DNA of 23,045 bases. It comes from Bacillota bacterium (lineage in GTDB: Bacteria > Bacillota_E > Symbiobacteriia > Symbiobacteriales > Symbiobacteriaceae). The notes under the pieces are model-generated. The model worked only from the letters and a program-made list of their open reading frames with translations. It did no database searches and had not been told where the DNA came from. Below are positions 5,617 to 13,795 of the stretch, in pieces. Both the position numbers and the translations under genes were made by a program. The stretch covers positions 1 to 23,045 of the forward strand of contig QGVE01000029.1 of NCBI GenBank assembly GCA_003242675.1, in the 5' to 3' direction. The stretch's first letter is position 1. Every line of letters begins with the position of its first letter.

Positions 5617-6858
5617 ATGACGACGCAGCGTACCCCGACGGGTGAGCGATTGCACATCGCGTTCTTCGGCCGGCGCAACGCGGGCAAGTCCAGCCTGATC
5701 AACGCGCTGAGCCGGCAGGCGGTTTCCCTGGTCTCCCCGGTGCCCGGCACGACCACGGACCCGGTGCGGCGCCCGATGGAGCTGCACCCGCTGGGCCCGG
5801 TGGTCCTGGTCGACACGGCCGGGATCGACGACGAGGGGGAGCTGGGCCGGCTCCGGGTCGCCCGCACCCTCCAGGTGCTCGACCAGACCGATCTCGCAGT
5901 CCTGGCCGTGCCTGCGGGGGAGGAGCCGGGCGAGGCCGAGGAGCGGCTGGTGGAGGAGCTGAAGCGGCGCCGCACGCCGGCCGTCGGTGCCGTGACCAAG
6001 GCAGACCTGGACCCGGCGGGGGCCAGGCAGCAGGCCGCCACGCTGACGGAGCGGTTCGGGTTTCCGTTCTGCGCCGCCAGCTGCACAGGGCAGCCGGGGG
6101 TGGCGGAGCTGCGGCAGCGGATCGTCGCCGCGGCCCCGCCCGACCCGAGCGAGGTGCCGCTCCTGGCCGACCTGGTCCGGCCCGGCGACCTGATTCTCCT
6201 GGTGGTGCCCCTCGACTCCGGGGCGCCCAAGGGCCGGCTCATCCTCCCGCAGGTCCAGGCGATCCGGGAGGTGCTGGACGCCGGCGGCATCGCGGTGACC
6301 GTGCGGGACCGGGAGCTCCCCGGCGCGCTGGCGGCCCTGGGCCGCCGGCCCGCCCTGGTCGTCACCGACAGCCAGGTGTTCGGCCCGGTGAGCCGGGCGG
6401 TGCCGCCCGAGATCCCGCTCACCTCGTTCTCGATCCTGATGGCCCGGCACAAGGGGGATCTGGCCGAACTGGTCAGGGGCGCGCAGGCGATCGACCGGCT
6501 CCGCCCCGGCGACCGGGTGCTCATCGCCGAGACCTGCACGCACCACCAGCAGAAGGACGACATCGGGACGGTGAAGATCCCGCGCTGGCTGCGCGAGCGC
6601 GTGGGCGGAGAGCTGCAGCTGGAGTGGGCGCACGGCGGCGAGATGCCCGAGGACCTGGCCCAGTACCGGCTGATCGTCCACTGCGGCGGCTGCATGGTCA
6701 ACCGCCGGCTCATGCTGAGCCGAATCCGCAGGGCGCAGGCGGCCGGGGTGCCGATCGTCAACTACGGCGTCTGCATCGCCTATCTGCACGGAATCCTGCC
6801 CCGGGCCCTGGGGCCCTTCCCGGACCTGGCCGGGGCTCTAGGGGGGATCAGCCGGTGA
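5617..6858 (+). CDS. hydF: [FeFe]-hydrogenase maturation GTPase HydF
   Basis: HydF is the scaffold that assembles the 2Fe subcluster made with HydE and HydG and delivers it to apo-hydrogenase. The 413-residue protein has an N-terminal Era-like GTPase: P-loop GRRNAGKSS (18-26), PGTTTDPV switch I, DTAG and TKAD. The C-terminal cluster-binding domain has C307-T-H309, then 46 residues, then H-C356-GG-C359, which is the CxH(46-53)CxxC ligand pattern. The ATG at 5617 has GAAAGGGTG just upstream; an earlier in-frame ATG at 5527 would add an unrelated N terminus. The stop overlaps the hydE start as GTGA. No hydrogenase subunit gene is in the window, so the client enzyme must be elsewhere. Confidence 0.96.
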   Translation: MTTQRTPTGERLHIAFFGRRNAGKSSLINALSRQAVSLVSPVPGTTTDPVRRPMELHPLGPVVLVDTAGIDDEGELGRLRVARTLQVLDQTDLAVLAVPAGEEPGEAEERLVEELKRRRTPAVGAVTKADLDPAGARQQAATLTERFGFPFCAASCTGQPGVAELRQRIVAAAPPDPSEVPLLADLVRPGDLILLVVPLDSGAPKGRLILPQVQAIREVLDAGGIAVTVRDRELPGALAALGRRPALVVTDSQVFGPVSRAVPPEIPLTSFSILMARHKGDLAELVRGAQAIDRLRPGDRVLIAETCTHHQQKDDIGTVKIPRWLRERVGGELQLEWAHGGEMPEDLAQYRLIVHCGGCMVNRRLMLSRIRRAQAAGVPIVNYGVCIAYLHGILPRALGPFPDLAGALGGISR

Positions 6859-7907
6859 TTCGCCAGGAAGTGCTTTCGCTGATCGCCCGCGCCGAGGCCG
6901 GCGCGGACCTGGGCCGGGAGGAGCTCGCCTGCCTGCTCAGCCTGGAGGGCGAGGAGCAGAAGGCCCTGTTCGCCGCCGCGGACCGGGTGCGGGCGCGGAC
7001 CATGGGCGACGGGGTTCACCTGCGCGGGCTCATCGAGTTCTCGAACATCTGCCGGATGGACTGCCACTACTGCGGGATCCGCCGGTCCAACCGGCACGTC
7101 CGCCGCTACCGCATGCCGCCGGAGGAGATCCTGGAGGCCGCGCAGCGAGCGCACCGGCTGGGCTACGGCACCGTGGTGCTCCAGTCCGGGGAGAGCGACG
7201 CCCTCGATCCGGAGGAGCTGGCCGGCGTGGTGCGCCGCATCAAGGCCACCACCCCGCTGGCCGTCACCCTGAGCGTGGGGGAGCGGACCCGGGAGGAGTA
7301 CGCGCTGTGGCGGAAGGCCGGCGCCGACCGCTTCCTGCTCCGGCACGAGACCGCCGACCCGGTGCTCTTCGCCCGGCTGAGGCCGGGGCGGCGCCTGGAG
7401 CAGCGGGTGCAGTGCCTCCTGTGGCTGCGGGAGCTGGGCTACCAGGTGGGCAGCGGCTTCATGGTCGGGCTGCCCGGCCAGACGGTGGAGTCGCTCGCCG
7501 ACGACATCCTCCTGCTCAAGCAGCTGAACGTGGAGATGGCGGGCATCGGGCCGTTCATCCCGGCCCCCCACACGCCCCTGGCGGACGCGGCGGCCGGCAC
7601 GGTGGAGCAGACCCTGAACGCGGTCGCCTGCGCCCGACTCACGATCCAGGACGCGCACGTGCCCGCCACCACCGCCCTGGGTTCGATCCATCCCCGGGGG
7701 CGGCAGCTCGCCCTGGCGTGCGGGGCGAACGTGATCATGCCGAACGTCACCCCGGGCAAGTACCGGGAGCACTATCAGCTCTATCCCAACAAGATCTGCC
7801 TGCGGGAGGAGCCGGAGCACTGCGCTCCCTGCGTCGCCGCCCTGATCGTGGGCGAAGGCCGGTTCGTGGCCAGCGGGCCGGGGCACTCCCCCCGGTGGAC
7901 CGCCTGA
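6855..7907 (+). CDS. hydE: [FeFe]-hydrogenase maturation radical SAM enzyme HydE
   Basis: HydE is a radical S-adenosylmethionine enzyme that acts in making the dithiomethylamine-bridged 2Fe precursor of the H-cluster. The 350-residue TIM barrel has the SAM-cluster motif C66-x3-C70-x2-C73 in SNICRMDCHYCGIRRSN. The second, accessory cluster motif is also present: C315-x7-C323-x2-C326 in ICLREEPEHCAPC. Many HydE proteins lack this second site. Other family features are LQSGES, GSGFMVGLPGQT and NVTPGKYREHYQLYPNK. The GTG at 6855 overlaps the hydF TGA, with a GGGGGGA element upstream. hydG follows 15 bases after the stop. Confidence 0.96.
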   Translation: MIRQEVLSLIARAEAGADLGREELACLLSLEGEEQKALFAAADRVRARTMGDGVHLRGLIEFSNICRMDCHYCGIRRSNRHVRRYRMPPEEILEAAQRAHRLGYGTVVLQSGESDALDPEELAGVVRRIKATTPLAVTLSVGERTREEYALWRKAGADRFLLRHETADPVLFARLRPGRRLEQRVQCLLWLRELGYQVGSGFMVGLPGQTVESLADDILLLKQLNVEMAGIGPFIPAPHTPLADAAAGTVEQTLNAVACARLTIQDAHVPATTALGSIHPRGRQLALACGANVIMPNVTPGKYREHYQLYPNKICLREEPEHCAPCVAALIVGEGRFVASGPGHSPRWTA

Positions 7908-7922
7908 AAGGAGGCGCCAATC

Positions 7923-9329
7923 ATGCCTGCTGCTGCTGTGAAGGCGAGTTTCATCGACGACGCGGTGCTGCAGCGCCTGCTGGGATCCGCCGAAAAGCCC
8001 AGCGCCGCGCGGCTGGGGCAGATCCTCGACAAGGCGGCCCTGGCCAAGGGCCTGGACCTGGAGGAGGTCGCCGACCTCCTCATGGTGGAGGATCCGGATC
8101 AGCTGGAGGCGATGTTTCAGACCGCCTTTGCGATCAAGCAGAAGATCTACGGTAACCGCATCGTGCTGTTCGCGCCCCTCTACGTCAGCAACCTGTGCGT
8201 GAACAACTGCCGGTACTGCGGCTTCCGCCGCTCCAACGAGCAGGAGGTCCGCCGCCGGCTCACCCAGGAGGAGGTGGCGGAGGAGGTCCGGGCCCTGATT
8301 CGCATGGGGCACAAGCGGGTGCTGCTGGAGGCCGGCGAGGATCCGGTGAACTGCGACATCGACTACATCGTCGACTGCATCCGGACGATCTACCGCGTCC
8401 GGGAGGGCAGGGGCAACATCCGGCGGGTGAACGTCAACATCGCCGCCACCACGACGGAGAACTACCGGAAGCTGAAGGAGGCCCACATCGGCACCTACCA
8501 GCTGTTCCAGGAGACCTACCACCGGCCGACCTACGCCCTGATGCACCCCTCCGGCCCCAAGCACAACTACGACTGGCACACCACCGCCCACGACCGGGCG
8601 ATGGAGGCCGGCATCGATGACGTCGGGGTGGGGGTCCTCTTCGGCCTCTACGACTACCGGTACGAGGTCCTGGCCCTGCTGCTGCACGTGCGCCACCTGG
8701 AGGACCGGTTCGGTGTGGGTCCGCACACCATCTCCGTCCCGCGGCTTCAGCCGGCACCGGGCGTGGACCTCGCCGCCTTCCCGCACCTGGTCTCCGACGG
8801 CGCGTTCAAGAAGCTGGTGGCGATCCTCCGGCTGGCCGTGCCCTACACGGGCATGATCCTCTCCACCCGGGAGACCCCGGAGATGCGGGCGCAGCTCTTG
8901 CGGCTGGGCGTCTCGCAGATCAGCGCCGGCTCCAGCGTGGTCATCGGCGGGTACAGCCAGGCGACCCGGGAGGAGCGGGCGGCGGCCCAGTTCGCCCAGG
9001 GCGATCACCGCTCCCCGGACGAGGTCATCCGCTGGCTCTGTGAGGAGGGCTACTTGCCCAGCTACTGCACGGCCTGCTACCGCCAGGGGCGGACCGGCGA
9101 CCGGTTCATGGCCCTCGCGAAGACCGGCCAGATCCAGAACCTCTGCCAGCCCAACGCGCTCCTGACGTTCGAGGAGTACCTGGAGGACTACGCCTCGCCG
9201 GAAACCCGGGAGATCGGCCGGCGCACCGAGGCCGCCAACCTGGCCCAGATCCCCAGCGAGAAGGTGCGCGCCGAGACGGAGCGGCGGCTCCTGCGCATCC
9301 GGGCGGGCGAGCGGGACCTCTTCTTCTGA
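7923..9329 (+). CDS. hydG: [FeFe]-hydrogenase maturation radical SAM enzyme HydG
   Basis: HydG cleaves tyrosine to release the CO and cyanide ligands of the H-cluster and p-cresol, and builds an Fe(CO)2CN synthon. At 468 residues it is normal length. The N-terminal radical SAM motif is C92-x3-C96-x2-C99 (LCVNNCRYCGFRR). The barrel contains LLEAGEDP, QLFQETYHRPTY and VGVGVLFGLYDYRYE. The C-terminal auxiliary cluster motif CX2CX22C is intact: C382, C385 and C408. The ATG is preceded by AAAGGAGG at an 8-base spacing. It is the last gene of hydF-hydE-hydG and is followed by a terminator. Confidence 0.97.
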   Translation: MPAAAVKASFIDDAVLQRLLGSAEKPSAARLGQILDKAALAKGLDLEEVADLLMVEDPDQLEAMFQTAFAIKQKIYGNRIVLFAPLYVSNLCVNNCRYCGFRRSNEQEVRRRLTQEEVAEEVRALIRMGHKRVLLEAGEDPVNCDIDYIVDCIRTIYRVREGRGNIRRVNVNIAATTTENYRKLKEAHIGTYQLFQETYHRPTYALMHPSGPKHNYDWHTTAHDRAMEAGIDDVGVGVLFGLYDYRYEVLALLLHVRHLEDRFGVGPHTISVPRLQPAPGVDLAAFPHLVSDGAFKKLVAILRLAVPYTGMILSTRETPEMRAQLLRLGVSQISAGSSVVIGGYSQATREERAAAQFAQGDHRSPDEVIRWLCEEGYLPSYCTACYRQGRTGDRFMALAKTGQIQNLCQPNALLTFEEYLEDYASPETREIGRRTEAANLAQIPSEKVRAETERRLLRIRAGERDLFF

Positions 9330-9370
9330 CGGCATCGCCCGGCCGGAGAGGCCCGCTACGCGGACGCAAC

Positions 9371-9410
9371 AGAAGGACCACCGCGCACTCCGCGGTGGTC
9401 TTTCCCTTCT
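9371..9410. terminator. Terminator between hydG and the convergent rhodanese gene
   Basis: GACCACCGCG (9376-9385) pairs perfectly with CGCGGTGGTC (9391-9400), followed by TTTCCCTTCT. An outer AGAAG/CTTCT pairing is possible. It lies between two converging genes and may stop both; the U tract is better on the forward strand. Confidence 0.75.
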
Positions 9411-9431
9411 GTGCGCGGCCGGCGCGGCGCG

Positions 9432-9761
9432 TCAGCGGGCGACCGCGCCGCGCCAGGCCACCATGCCGCCGGCCACGTTCTTCACGTTGGTGAACCCGAG
9501 CCGCGTGAGGTACTGGCACGCGGCGGCGGAACGGCTGGCGGTCCGGCAGATCAGCAGGAGCTCTTCGTTCTTGTCCAGCTCCTGCGCCCAGGAGCGGATC
9601 TGCCCGAGGGGCTTCAGGATCGCGCCGGGGATGTGGCCCTCGGCATACTCCCATGGCTCACGCACGTCGATGATCTTCGGCCGCTCGCCCCGTTCCAGCC
9701 GGGCCTGCAGTTCTGCCGTGGTGATCGACTCGATGCGGGGGCCAAAACCGAACACGCCCAT
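9432..9761 (-). CDS. Single-domain rhodanese (sulfurtransferase)
   Basis: This 109-residue cytoplasmic protein is a stand-alone rhodanese domain. Such proteins pass sulfane sulfur through a cysteine persulfide. Visible features are IIDVREPWEYAEGHIPGA near residues 30-47, the active-site loop LLICRTASRSAAA with catalytic C72, and the closing motif NVAGGMVAWRG. There is no signal peptide. The ATG at 9761 is preceded by GAAAGGGCG, with tight spacing. It is divergently transcribed from the CoA-disulfide-reductase-like gene, and the promoters carry similar palindromes, so co-regulation by a persulfide or copper sensor is likely. Confidence 0.9.
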   Translation of the reverse strand: MGVFGFGPRIESITTAELQARLERGERPKIIDVREPWEYAEGHIPGAILKPLGQIRSWAQELDKNEELLLICRTASRSAAACQYLTRLGFTNVKNVAGGMVAWRGAVAR

Positions 9762-9804
9762 CGCCCTTTCGTGTGAGGTTTTCGCGGGAGATCACGACAC
9801 TGTC

Positions 9805-9834
9805 ATAATACCCCTACCAGTATGGGTAGTGCAA
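9805..9834 (-). promoter_or_regulatory. Promoter of the rhodanese gene
   Basis: On the reverse strand a TTGCAC -35 box (9829-9834) and a TATTAT -10 box (9805-9810) are 18 bases apart. The spacer is almost entirely filled by the palindromic operator candidate. Confidence 0.65.
9809..9828. promoter_or_regulatory. CsoR/CstR-type operator candidate 1
   Basis: TACCC (9809-9813) and GGGTA (9824-9828) form an inverted repeat that fills the spacer of the rhodanese promoter. The pattern resembles GC-centred CsoR-family operators. Its arms match those of the second site 17 bases away. No csoR or cstR gene is in the window. Confidence 0.5.
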
Positions 9835-9839
9835 GGGGG

Positions 9840-9870
9840 TTGAAATACCCCTGGGGGTATGATTTATCAT
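9840..9870 (+). promoter_or_regulatory. Promoter of the CoA-disulfide-reductase-like gene
   Basis: A TTGAAA -35 box (9840-9845) is followed by TATCAT (9865-9870) at a long 19-base spacing. TTTATC at 17 bases is a poorer alternative. The operator candidate occupies the spacer. Confidence 0.5.
9845..9860. promoter_or_regulatory. CsoR/CstR-type operator candidate 2
   Basis: ATACCCC (9845-9851) and GGGGTAT (9854-9860) form a perfect 7-bp inverted repeat around TG. It overlaps the last base of the -35 box and sits before the -10 box, so a bound repressor would block RNA polymerase. Confidence 0.6.
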
Positions 9871-9909
9871 AGGCGTAAGCGGACGCGCACGCACAAGGAG
9901 GAGACGAGG

Positions 9910-11595
9910 ATGGCAAAGCGCAAGATCGTGGTCGTCGGCGGGGTGGCCGGCGGAGCGACGGCAGCGGCCCGCGCCCGGCGCACCGACGAGCACGCCGAGA
10001 TCGTCCTGTTCGAGAAGGGGCCATACATCTCGTTTGCCAACTGCGGCCTGCCCTACTACGTCGGCCGGGAGATCGGCGACCGGTCGGCCCTGCTCCTGCA
10101 GACCCCGGAGAGCTTCCGCGCACGGTTCAACGTGGACGTCCGGGTCCGGCACGAGGTCATTGCCATCGACCGGGCCGGGCGGCGCGTGGCCGTGCGGAAC
10201 CTGGAGACCGGAGAGGTGTTCAGCGAGGAGTACACCGCGCTGATCCTCGCGCCGGGCTCGGTCCCGATCCGGCCGCCGCTGCCGGGGATCGACCTGCCCA
10301 ACGTCTTCACGGTACGCACGATCCCCGACGCCGTCGCCATCCGGGAGATGGTGGAGCGGGAAAACCCAGAACGGGCCGTCGTGGTGGGGGCGGGGTTCAT
10401 CGGCCTGGAGATGGTGGAGAACCTGGCCAACCTAGGGCTGTCGGTGACTCTGGTGGAGAAGGCGGAGCAGGTGCTGCCGCCCCTGGACCCGGAGATGGCC
10501 GCCTTTGTGCAGTCCCACCTGGAGCAGATGGGCGTGGAGGTCATCACGGGCGACGGCCTCGCGGCGCTTTCCGGCAGCGATCGGGCGAGGACCGCCCGGC
10601 TGGAGAGCGGCCGGGAGGTGGACGGCGACCTGTTCATCCTGGGACTGGGCGTCCGGCCCGATACCCGGCTGGCCCGGGAGGCCGGGCTGGCGATCGGGCC
10701 GACCGGAGGCATCCAGGTGAACGAGCGGATGCAGACCAGCGATCCCCACATCTACGCCGCCGGCGACGCCGTGGAGACGGTCCACCTGGTCACCGGGCGG
10801 CCTGCGCTCATCCCCCTGGCCGGCCCGGCGAACAAGCAGGGGCGCGTGGCCGGCGCCAACGCCGCCGGCGACTCGCTGACGTTCCCCGGGGCGATCGGCA
10901 CGGCCATCGTGCGGGTGGGCGGCCTGGTGGCGGCCATCACCGGCCTGTCGGAGAAGGCCGCCCGCCTGGAAGGGCTGCGGTTCTACACCAGCTATACGCT
11001 CTCCGGCGACCACGCCGACTACTACCCGGGCATGCAGGAGCTGTTCACCAAGCTGGTCGTCGAGGAGGGCACCGGCCGGCTGCTCGGGGCGCAGGTCATC
11101 GGCGCGAGCGGCGTCGACAAGCGGATTGATGTGCTGGCCACCGCCATTTTAGGGAGGATGACCGTGGACCAGCTGGCCAGCCTGGATCTGGCCTACGCGC
11201 CGCCCTTCGGCGCCGCCAAGGACGCGGCCGTCGTCGCGGGCATGGTGGCGCAGAACATCCGACGGGGCCTTCTGCGGGTGATCGCGCCGGATGAACTGCT
11301 GGAGCGGCTGGAAGCCGGCGCGGAGCTGCAGGTGGTCGACGTGCGGAACCCCTATGAGTTCGAGCTGGGCGCGGTGCCCGGCGCGGTCAACATCCCGGTG
11401 GACGACCTGCGCAGCCGCATCGGCGAGCTCGACCCGGCGCGGGAGACGGTGGTCTACGACCGCACCGGCGCGGCGGCGTACGTGGCCGCCCGGATCCTCA
11501 TGCAGCGCAGCTTCCGTGTGGCGTGCCTCGCCGGCGGCTACGCCCTGTTTCCTGCCGCCGAGGCGGTGCGCAGGCAGCGGGTGCGGAAGGGTTAG
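9910..11595 (+). CDS. CoA-disulfide-reductase-like flavoprotein with C-terminal rhodanese domain (CoADR-RHD)
   Basis: This is a 561-residue FAD/NAD(P)H oxidoreductase of the CoA disulfide or persulfide reductase family. The N-terminal FAD site is VVVGGVAGGATAAARARR; the redox cysteine is C45 in SFANCGLPYY; the NAD(P) site is VVVGAGFIGLEMVENL (about 155-170); and YAAGDAVE binds FAD. A dimerisation domain runs to about residue 460. The C-terminal rhodanese domain (about 465-555) has VVDVRNPYEFELGAVPGAVNIP, but its active-site loop reads VVYDRTGAAAYVAARIL with D517 where cysteine is expected. Sulfur transfer through this domain is therefore doubtful. The ATG at 9910 has AAGGAGG eight bases upstream. 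The divergent single-domain rhodanese keeps its cysteine and could act in trans. Confidence 0.93.
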   Translation: MAKRKIVVVGGVAGGATAAARARRTDEHAEIVLFEKGPYISFANCGLPYYVGREIGDRSALLLQTPESFRARFNVDVRVRHEVIAIDRAGRRVAVRNLETGEVFSEEYTALILAPGSVPIRPPLPGIDLPNVFTVRTIPDAVAIREMVERENPERAVVVGAGFIGLEMVENLANLGLSVTLVEKAEQVLPPLDPEMAAFVQSHLEQMGVEVITGDGLAALSGSDRARTARLESGREVDGDLFILGLGVRPDTRLAREAGLAIGPTGGIQVNERMQTSDPHIYAAGDAVETVHLVTGRPALIPLAGPANKQGRVAGANAAGDSLTFPGAIGTAIVRVGGLVAAITGLSEKAARLEGLRFYTSYTLSGDHADYYPGMQELFTKLVVEEGTGRLLGAQVIGASGVDKRIDVLATAILGRMTVDQLASLDLAYAPPFGAAKDAAVVAGMVAQNIRRGLLRVIAPDELLERLEAGAELQVVDVRNPYEFELGAVPGAVNIPVDDLRSRIGELDPARETVVYDRTGAAAYVAARILMQRSFRVACLAGGYALFPAAEAVRRQRVRKG

Positions 11596-11608
11596 GGCTT
11601 GTGGGGCG

Positions 11609-11639
11609 GGACCGGCCCCCCGTTTGGGGGCCGGTCCTT
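11609..11639 (+). terminator. Terminator after the CoADR-RHD gene
   Basis: A perfect 12-bp stem, GGACCGGCCCCC (11609-11620) with GGGGGCCGGTCC (11626-11637), closes a CGTTT loop 13 bases after the stop. Only TTG follows. Confidence 0.65.
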
Positions 11640-11715
11640 GGCGCGGCGGGGGATGCGGCGAAGTGCCGAACCTCGCGGCACGCGCGAGACGTCTTATAAG
11701 CGCGCGGGAGCTTCA

Positions 11716-11744
11716 TTGTTCGAGCGTCGGTTGCGTGGTATAAT
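11716..11744 (+). promoter_or_regulatory. Promoter of tig (and probably clpP-clpX)
   Basis: A TTGTTC -35 box (11716-11721) and a perfect TATAAT -10 box (11739-11744) are 17 bases apart. The transcript would start near 11751, giving a leader of about 85 bases. Confidence 0.75.
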
Positions 11745-11755
11745 ATCGCAGTTAC

Positions 11756-11811
11756 AGCCTGAGGGCCTGGCTGCATGCAGCGTATATGGCCGGCCAGTCG
11801 GCGCCATATAC
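11756..11811 (+). promoter_or_regulatory. Structured leader of tig with alternative hairpins
   Basis: Three pairings crowd this leader. CAGCC (11756-11760) can pair with GGCTG (11769-11773). GCTGCATGCAGC (11770-11781) is a perfect 12-base palindrome that uses the same GCTG. GTATATGGC (11782-11790) pairs with GCCATATAC (11803-11811) in a 9-bp stem. No U tract follows, so these are not terminators. They end about 12 bases before the ribosome-binding site. Confidence 0.5.
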
Positions 11812-11834
11812 TGAATAGTTGAGGAGGAAACCAG

Positions 11835-13124
11835 ATGAAGGCGTCCTGGGACAAGTTGGACAAGAACTGGATGCAGTTTGAAATCGAGGTGGATGCTGCG
11901 GAGTTCTCCAAGTCGGTCGAGGCGGCGTTCCGGAGGATGAACCGGCAGGTGACCATCCCGGGCTTCCGCCGCGGGAAGGCGCCGCGGGCCATCTTCGAAC
12001 GCGTCTACGGCAAGGAGGCGCTTGTCCAGGAAGCCGTGGAGGAGCTCCTTCCGCGCGCTTACAGCGAGGCCGTGGAGCAGGCGCAGATCGAGCCGATTGC
12101 CCAGCCGGAGATCGAGCTGGTGCAGGCGGAGGACGGCAAGCCCTTCATCTTCAAGGGGAAGGTGCAGGTGACCCCGGAGGTGACCCTGGGTCGGCTGTCC
12201 GGCTTCGGCATCGAGAAGAAGGTGCCGGAGGTCACCGACGCGGAGGTCGAGGAGCAGCTGAACGCCCTGCGCGAGCGGCTGGCCACCCTCGTGACCGACG
12301 AGGCCGGCGAGGTGGTGCAGGGCAGCTTTGCCGTGATCGACTTCGAGGGCTTCATCGACGGCGAGCCCTTCGAGGGCGGCAAGGGCGAGGGCTACATGGT
12401 GGAAATCGGCGCGGGCCGTCTGCTCCCCGGGTTCGAGGAGGGGCTGATCGGCGCGAAGGCCGGGGAGGTCCGCGAGGTACAGGTTACGTTCCCCGAGGAC
12501 TACCGCCCCGAGCACCTGGCCGGCAAGCAGGCCGTGTTCAAGGTCACGGTCCACGAGGTGAAGAAGAAGGAGCTGCCCGAGCTCAACGACGAGTTCGCGC
12601 AGCAGGTCAGCCCGTTCAAGACCGTGGAGGAACTTCGGGCCGATATCAAGAACCGTCTGATTGAGGCCGCCGCGCAGAGGGCGGAGGAGGAGTTCCGCAA
12701 CAAGGTCATCGAAGCGGTGGCCGACGACGCCTCGGTCGAGGTGCCTGAGGTGCTCGTGCACGAGAAGGTGCACGACCTGATCCACGACTTCGAGCGCGAA
12801 CTGGCGCAGCGGGGCATGACCCTGGAGATGTGGCAGCAGATCACCGGCAAGACCCATGAGGACCTTCACAAAGAGTTCGAACCTCAGGCGGCGAAGCTCG
12901 CGAAGGTCGACCTGGTGCTGTCCGCGGTGGCGAAGCAGGTGGGTCTGACCGTGACCGACGCCGAACTCGAAGCAGAGTTCGACCGGATGATGTCCCTGTA
13001 TCCGAAGCAGCAGTCCTACATCCGGAAGCTGCGGGCGAGCGCGGCTTACCGGGCGCAGCTGCGCAGGGACCTGCTGAGGCAGAAGACGGTGAAGCACCTG
13101 GTAGAGCTGAACTCCGCTGCCTGA
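11835..13124 (+). CDS. tig: Trigger factor, ribosome-associated chaperone and prolyl isomerase
   Basis: Trigger factor binds the ribosome exit tunnel and holds nascent chains. The 429-residue protein has the family's three parts. The N-terminal ribosome-binding domain has the signature [19 protein letters not shown] (about 39-57). The FKBP-type PPIase domain (about 150-240) has [20 protein letters not shown] and the [14 protein letters not shown] motif. The helical C-terminal domain runs to the end. Length is normal. The ATG is preceded by GAGGAGG at a 7-base spacing. clpP starts 44 bases after the stop, so tig, clpP and clpX probably share the upstream TATAAT promoter. Confidence 0.97.
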   Translation: MKASWDKLDKNWMQFEIEVDAAEFSKSVEAAFRRMNRQVTIPGFRRGKAPRAIFERVYGKEALVQEAVEELLPRAYSEAVEQAQIEPIAQPEIELVQAEDGKPFIFKGKVQVTPEVTLGRLSGFGIEKKVPEVTDAEVEEQLNALRERLATLVTDEAGEVVQGSFAVIDFEGFIDGEPFEGGKGEGYMVEIGAGRLLPGFEEGLIGAKAGEVREVQVTFPEDYRPEHLAGKQAVFKVTVHEVKKKELPELNDEFAQQVSPFKTVEELRADIKNRLIEAAAQRAEEEFRNKVIEAVADDASVEVPEVLVHEKVHDLIHDFERELAQRGMTLEMWQQITGKTHEDLHKEFEPQAAKLAKVDLVLSAVAKQVGLTVTDAELEAEFDRMMSLYPKQQSYIRKLRASAAYRAQLRRDLLRQKTVKHLVELNSAA

Positions 13125-13168
13125 TTTGGCCAGCTGCGGTATAAGTATCGGGTAGAGGAGGTCAGACT

Positions 13169-13777
13169 ATGAGCTACCTGATTCCGTACGTCATCGAGCA
13201 GACCAACCGCGGTGAGCGCTCCTACGATATCTACAGCCGCCTGCTCAAGGACCGCATCGTGTTCCTGGGTACGCCCATCGATGATCAGGTGGCCAACGTC
13301 GTCATCGCCCAACTCCTCTTCCTCGAGAGCGAGGACCCGGACAAGCCGGTCAACCTCTACATCAACTCGCCGGGCGGCTCGGTCAGCGCCGGCCTCGGCA
13401 TTTACGATGCGATGCAGCACATCCGGTGCCCGGTGAATACCACTGTGGTGGGAATGGCCGCGTCCATGGCCGCGCTCCTGCTGGCGGCCGGCACCGGCAA
13501 GCGGTATGCCTTGCCCAACGCCCGGGTGATGATTCACCAGCCCCACCTCAGCGGGGTGGGCGGTCAGGTCACCGACATCGAAATCACCGCTCGCGAGGCC
13601 GTCAAGACCAAGCAGATCATGGCCGAGATCCTCGCCAAGCACAGCGGTCAGACCGTGGAGCGCATCCTGGCGGACACGGAGCGCGACCGCTGGATGTCGG
13701 CGGAGGAAGCGGTGGAGTACGGCTTGGTCGATGAGGTGCTGCACCCCAGGGAGAAGGCGAGCCGCTCCGCACGCTAG
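13169..13777 (+). CDS. clpP: ATP-dependent Clp protease proteolytic subunit ClpP
   Basis: ClpP forms the 14-subunit barrel that degrades proteins fed in by ClpX. The 202-residue protein has the complete catalytic triad: S99 in [16 protein letters not shown]123 in MIHQP, and D173 in [12 protein letters not shown]. Oligomer and oxyanion features are visible in [19 protein letters not shown]. The N terminus ([11 protein letters not shown]) fits a short propeptide. GAGGAGG lies seven bases before the ATG. clpX follows after 18 bases, so the protease and its unfoldase are co-transcribed. Confidence 0.97.
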   Translation: MSYLIPYVIEQTNRGERSYDIYSRLLKDRIVFLGTPIDDQVANVVIAQLLFLESEDPDKPVNLYINSPGGSVSAGLGIYDAMQHIRCPVNTTVVGMAASMAALLLAAGTGKRYALPNARVMIHQPHLSGVGGQVTDIEITAREAVKTKQIMAEILAKHSGQTVERILADTERDRWMSAEEAVEYGLVDEVLHPREKASRSAR

Positions 13778-13795
13778 TCGAAAAGGGGTGGGGGA

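Noticed and set aside
6780..9335. Very long reverse-strand open frame (851 codons) opposite hydE-hydG
   Set aside because: It is a shadow of GC-biased coding on the forward strand. The translation is Leu/Asp/His/Gly-rich with no motif, while the forward genes are unmistakable.
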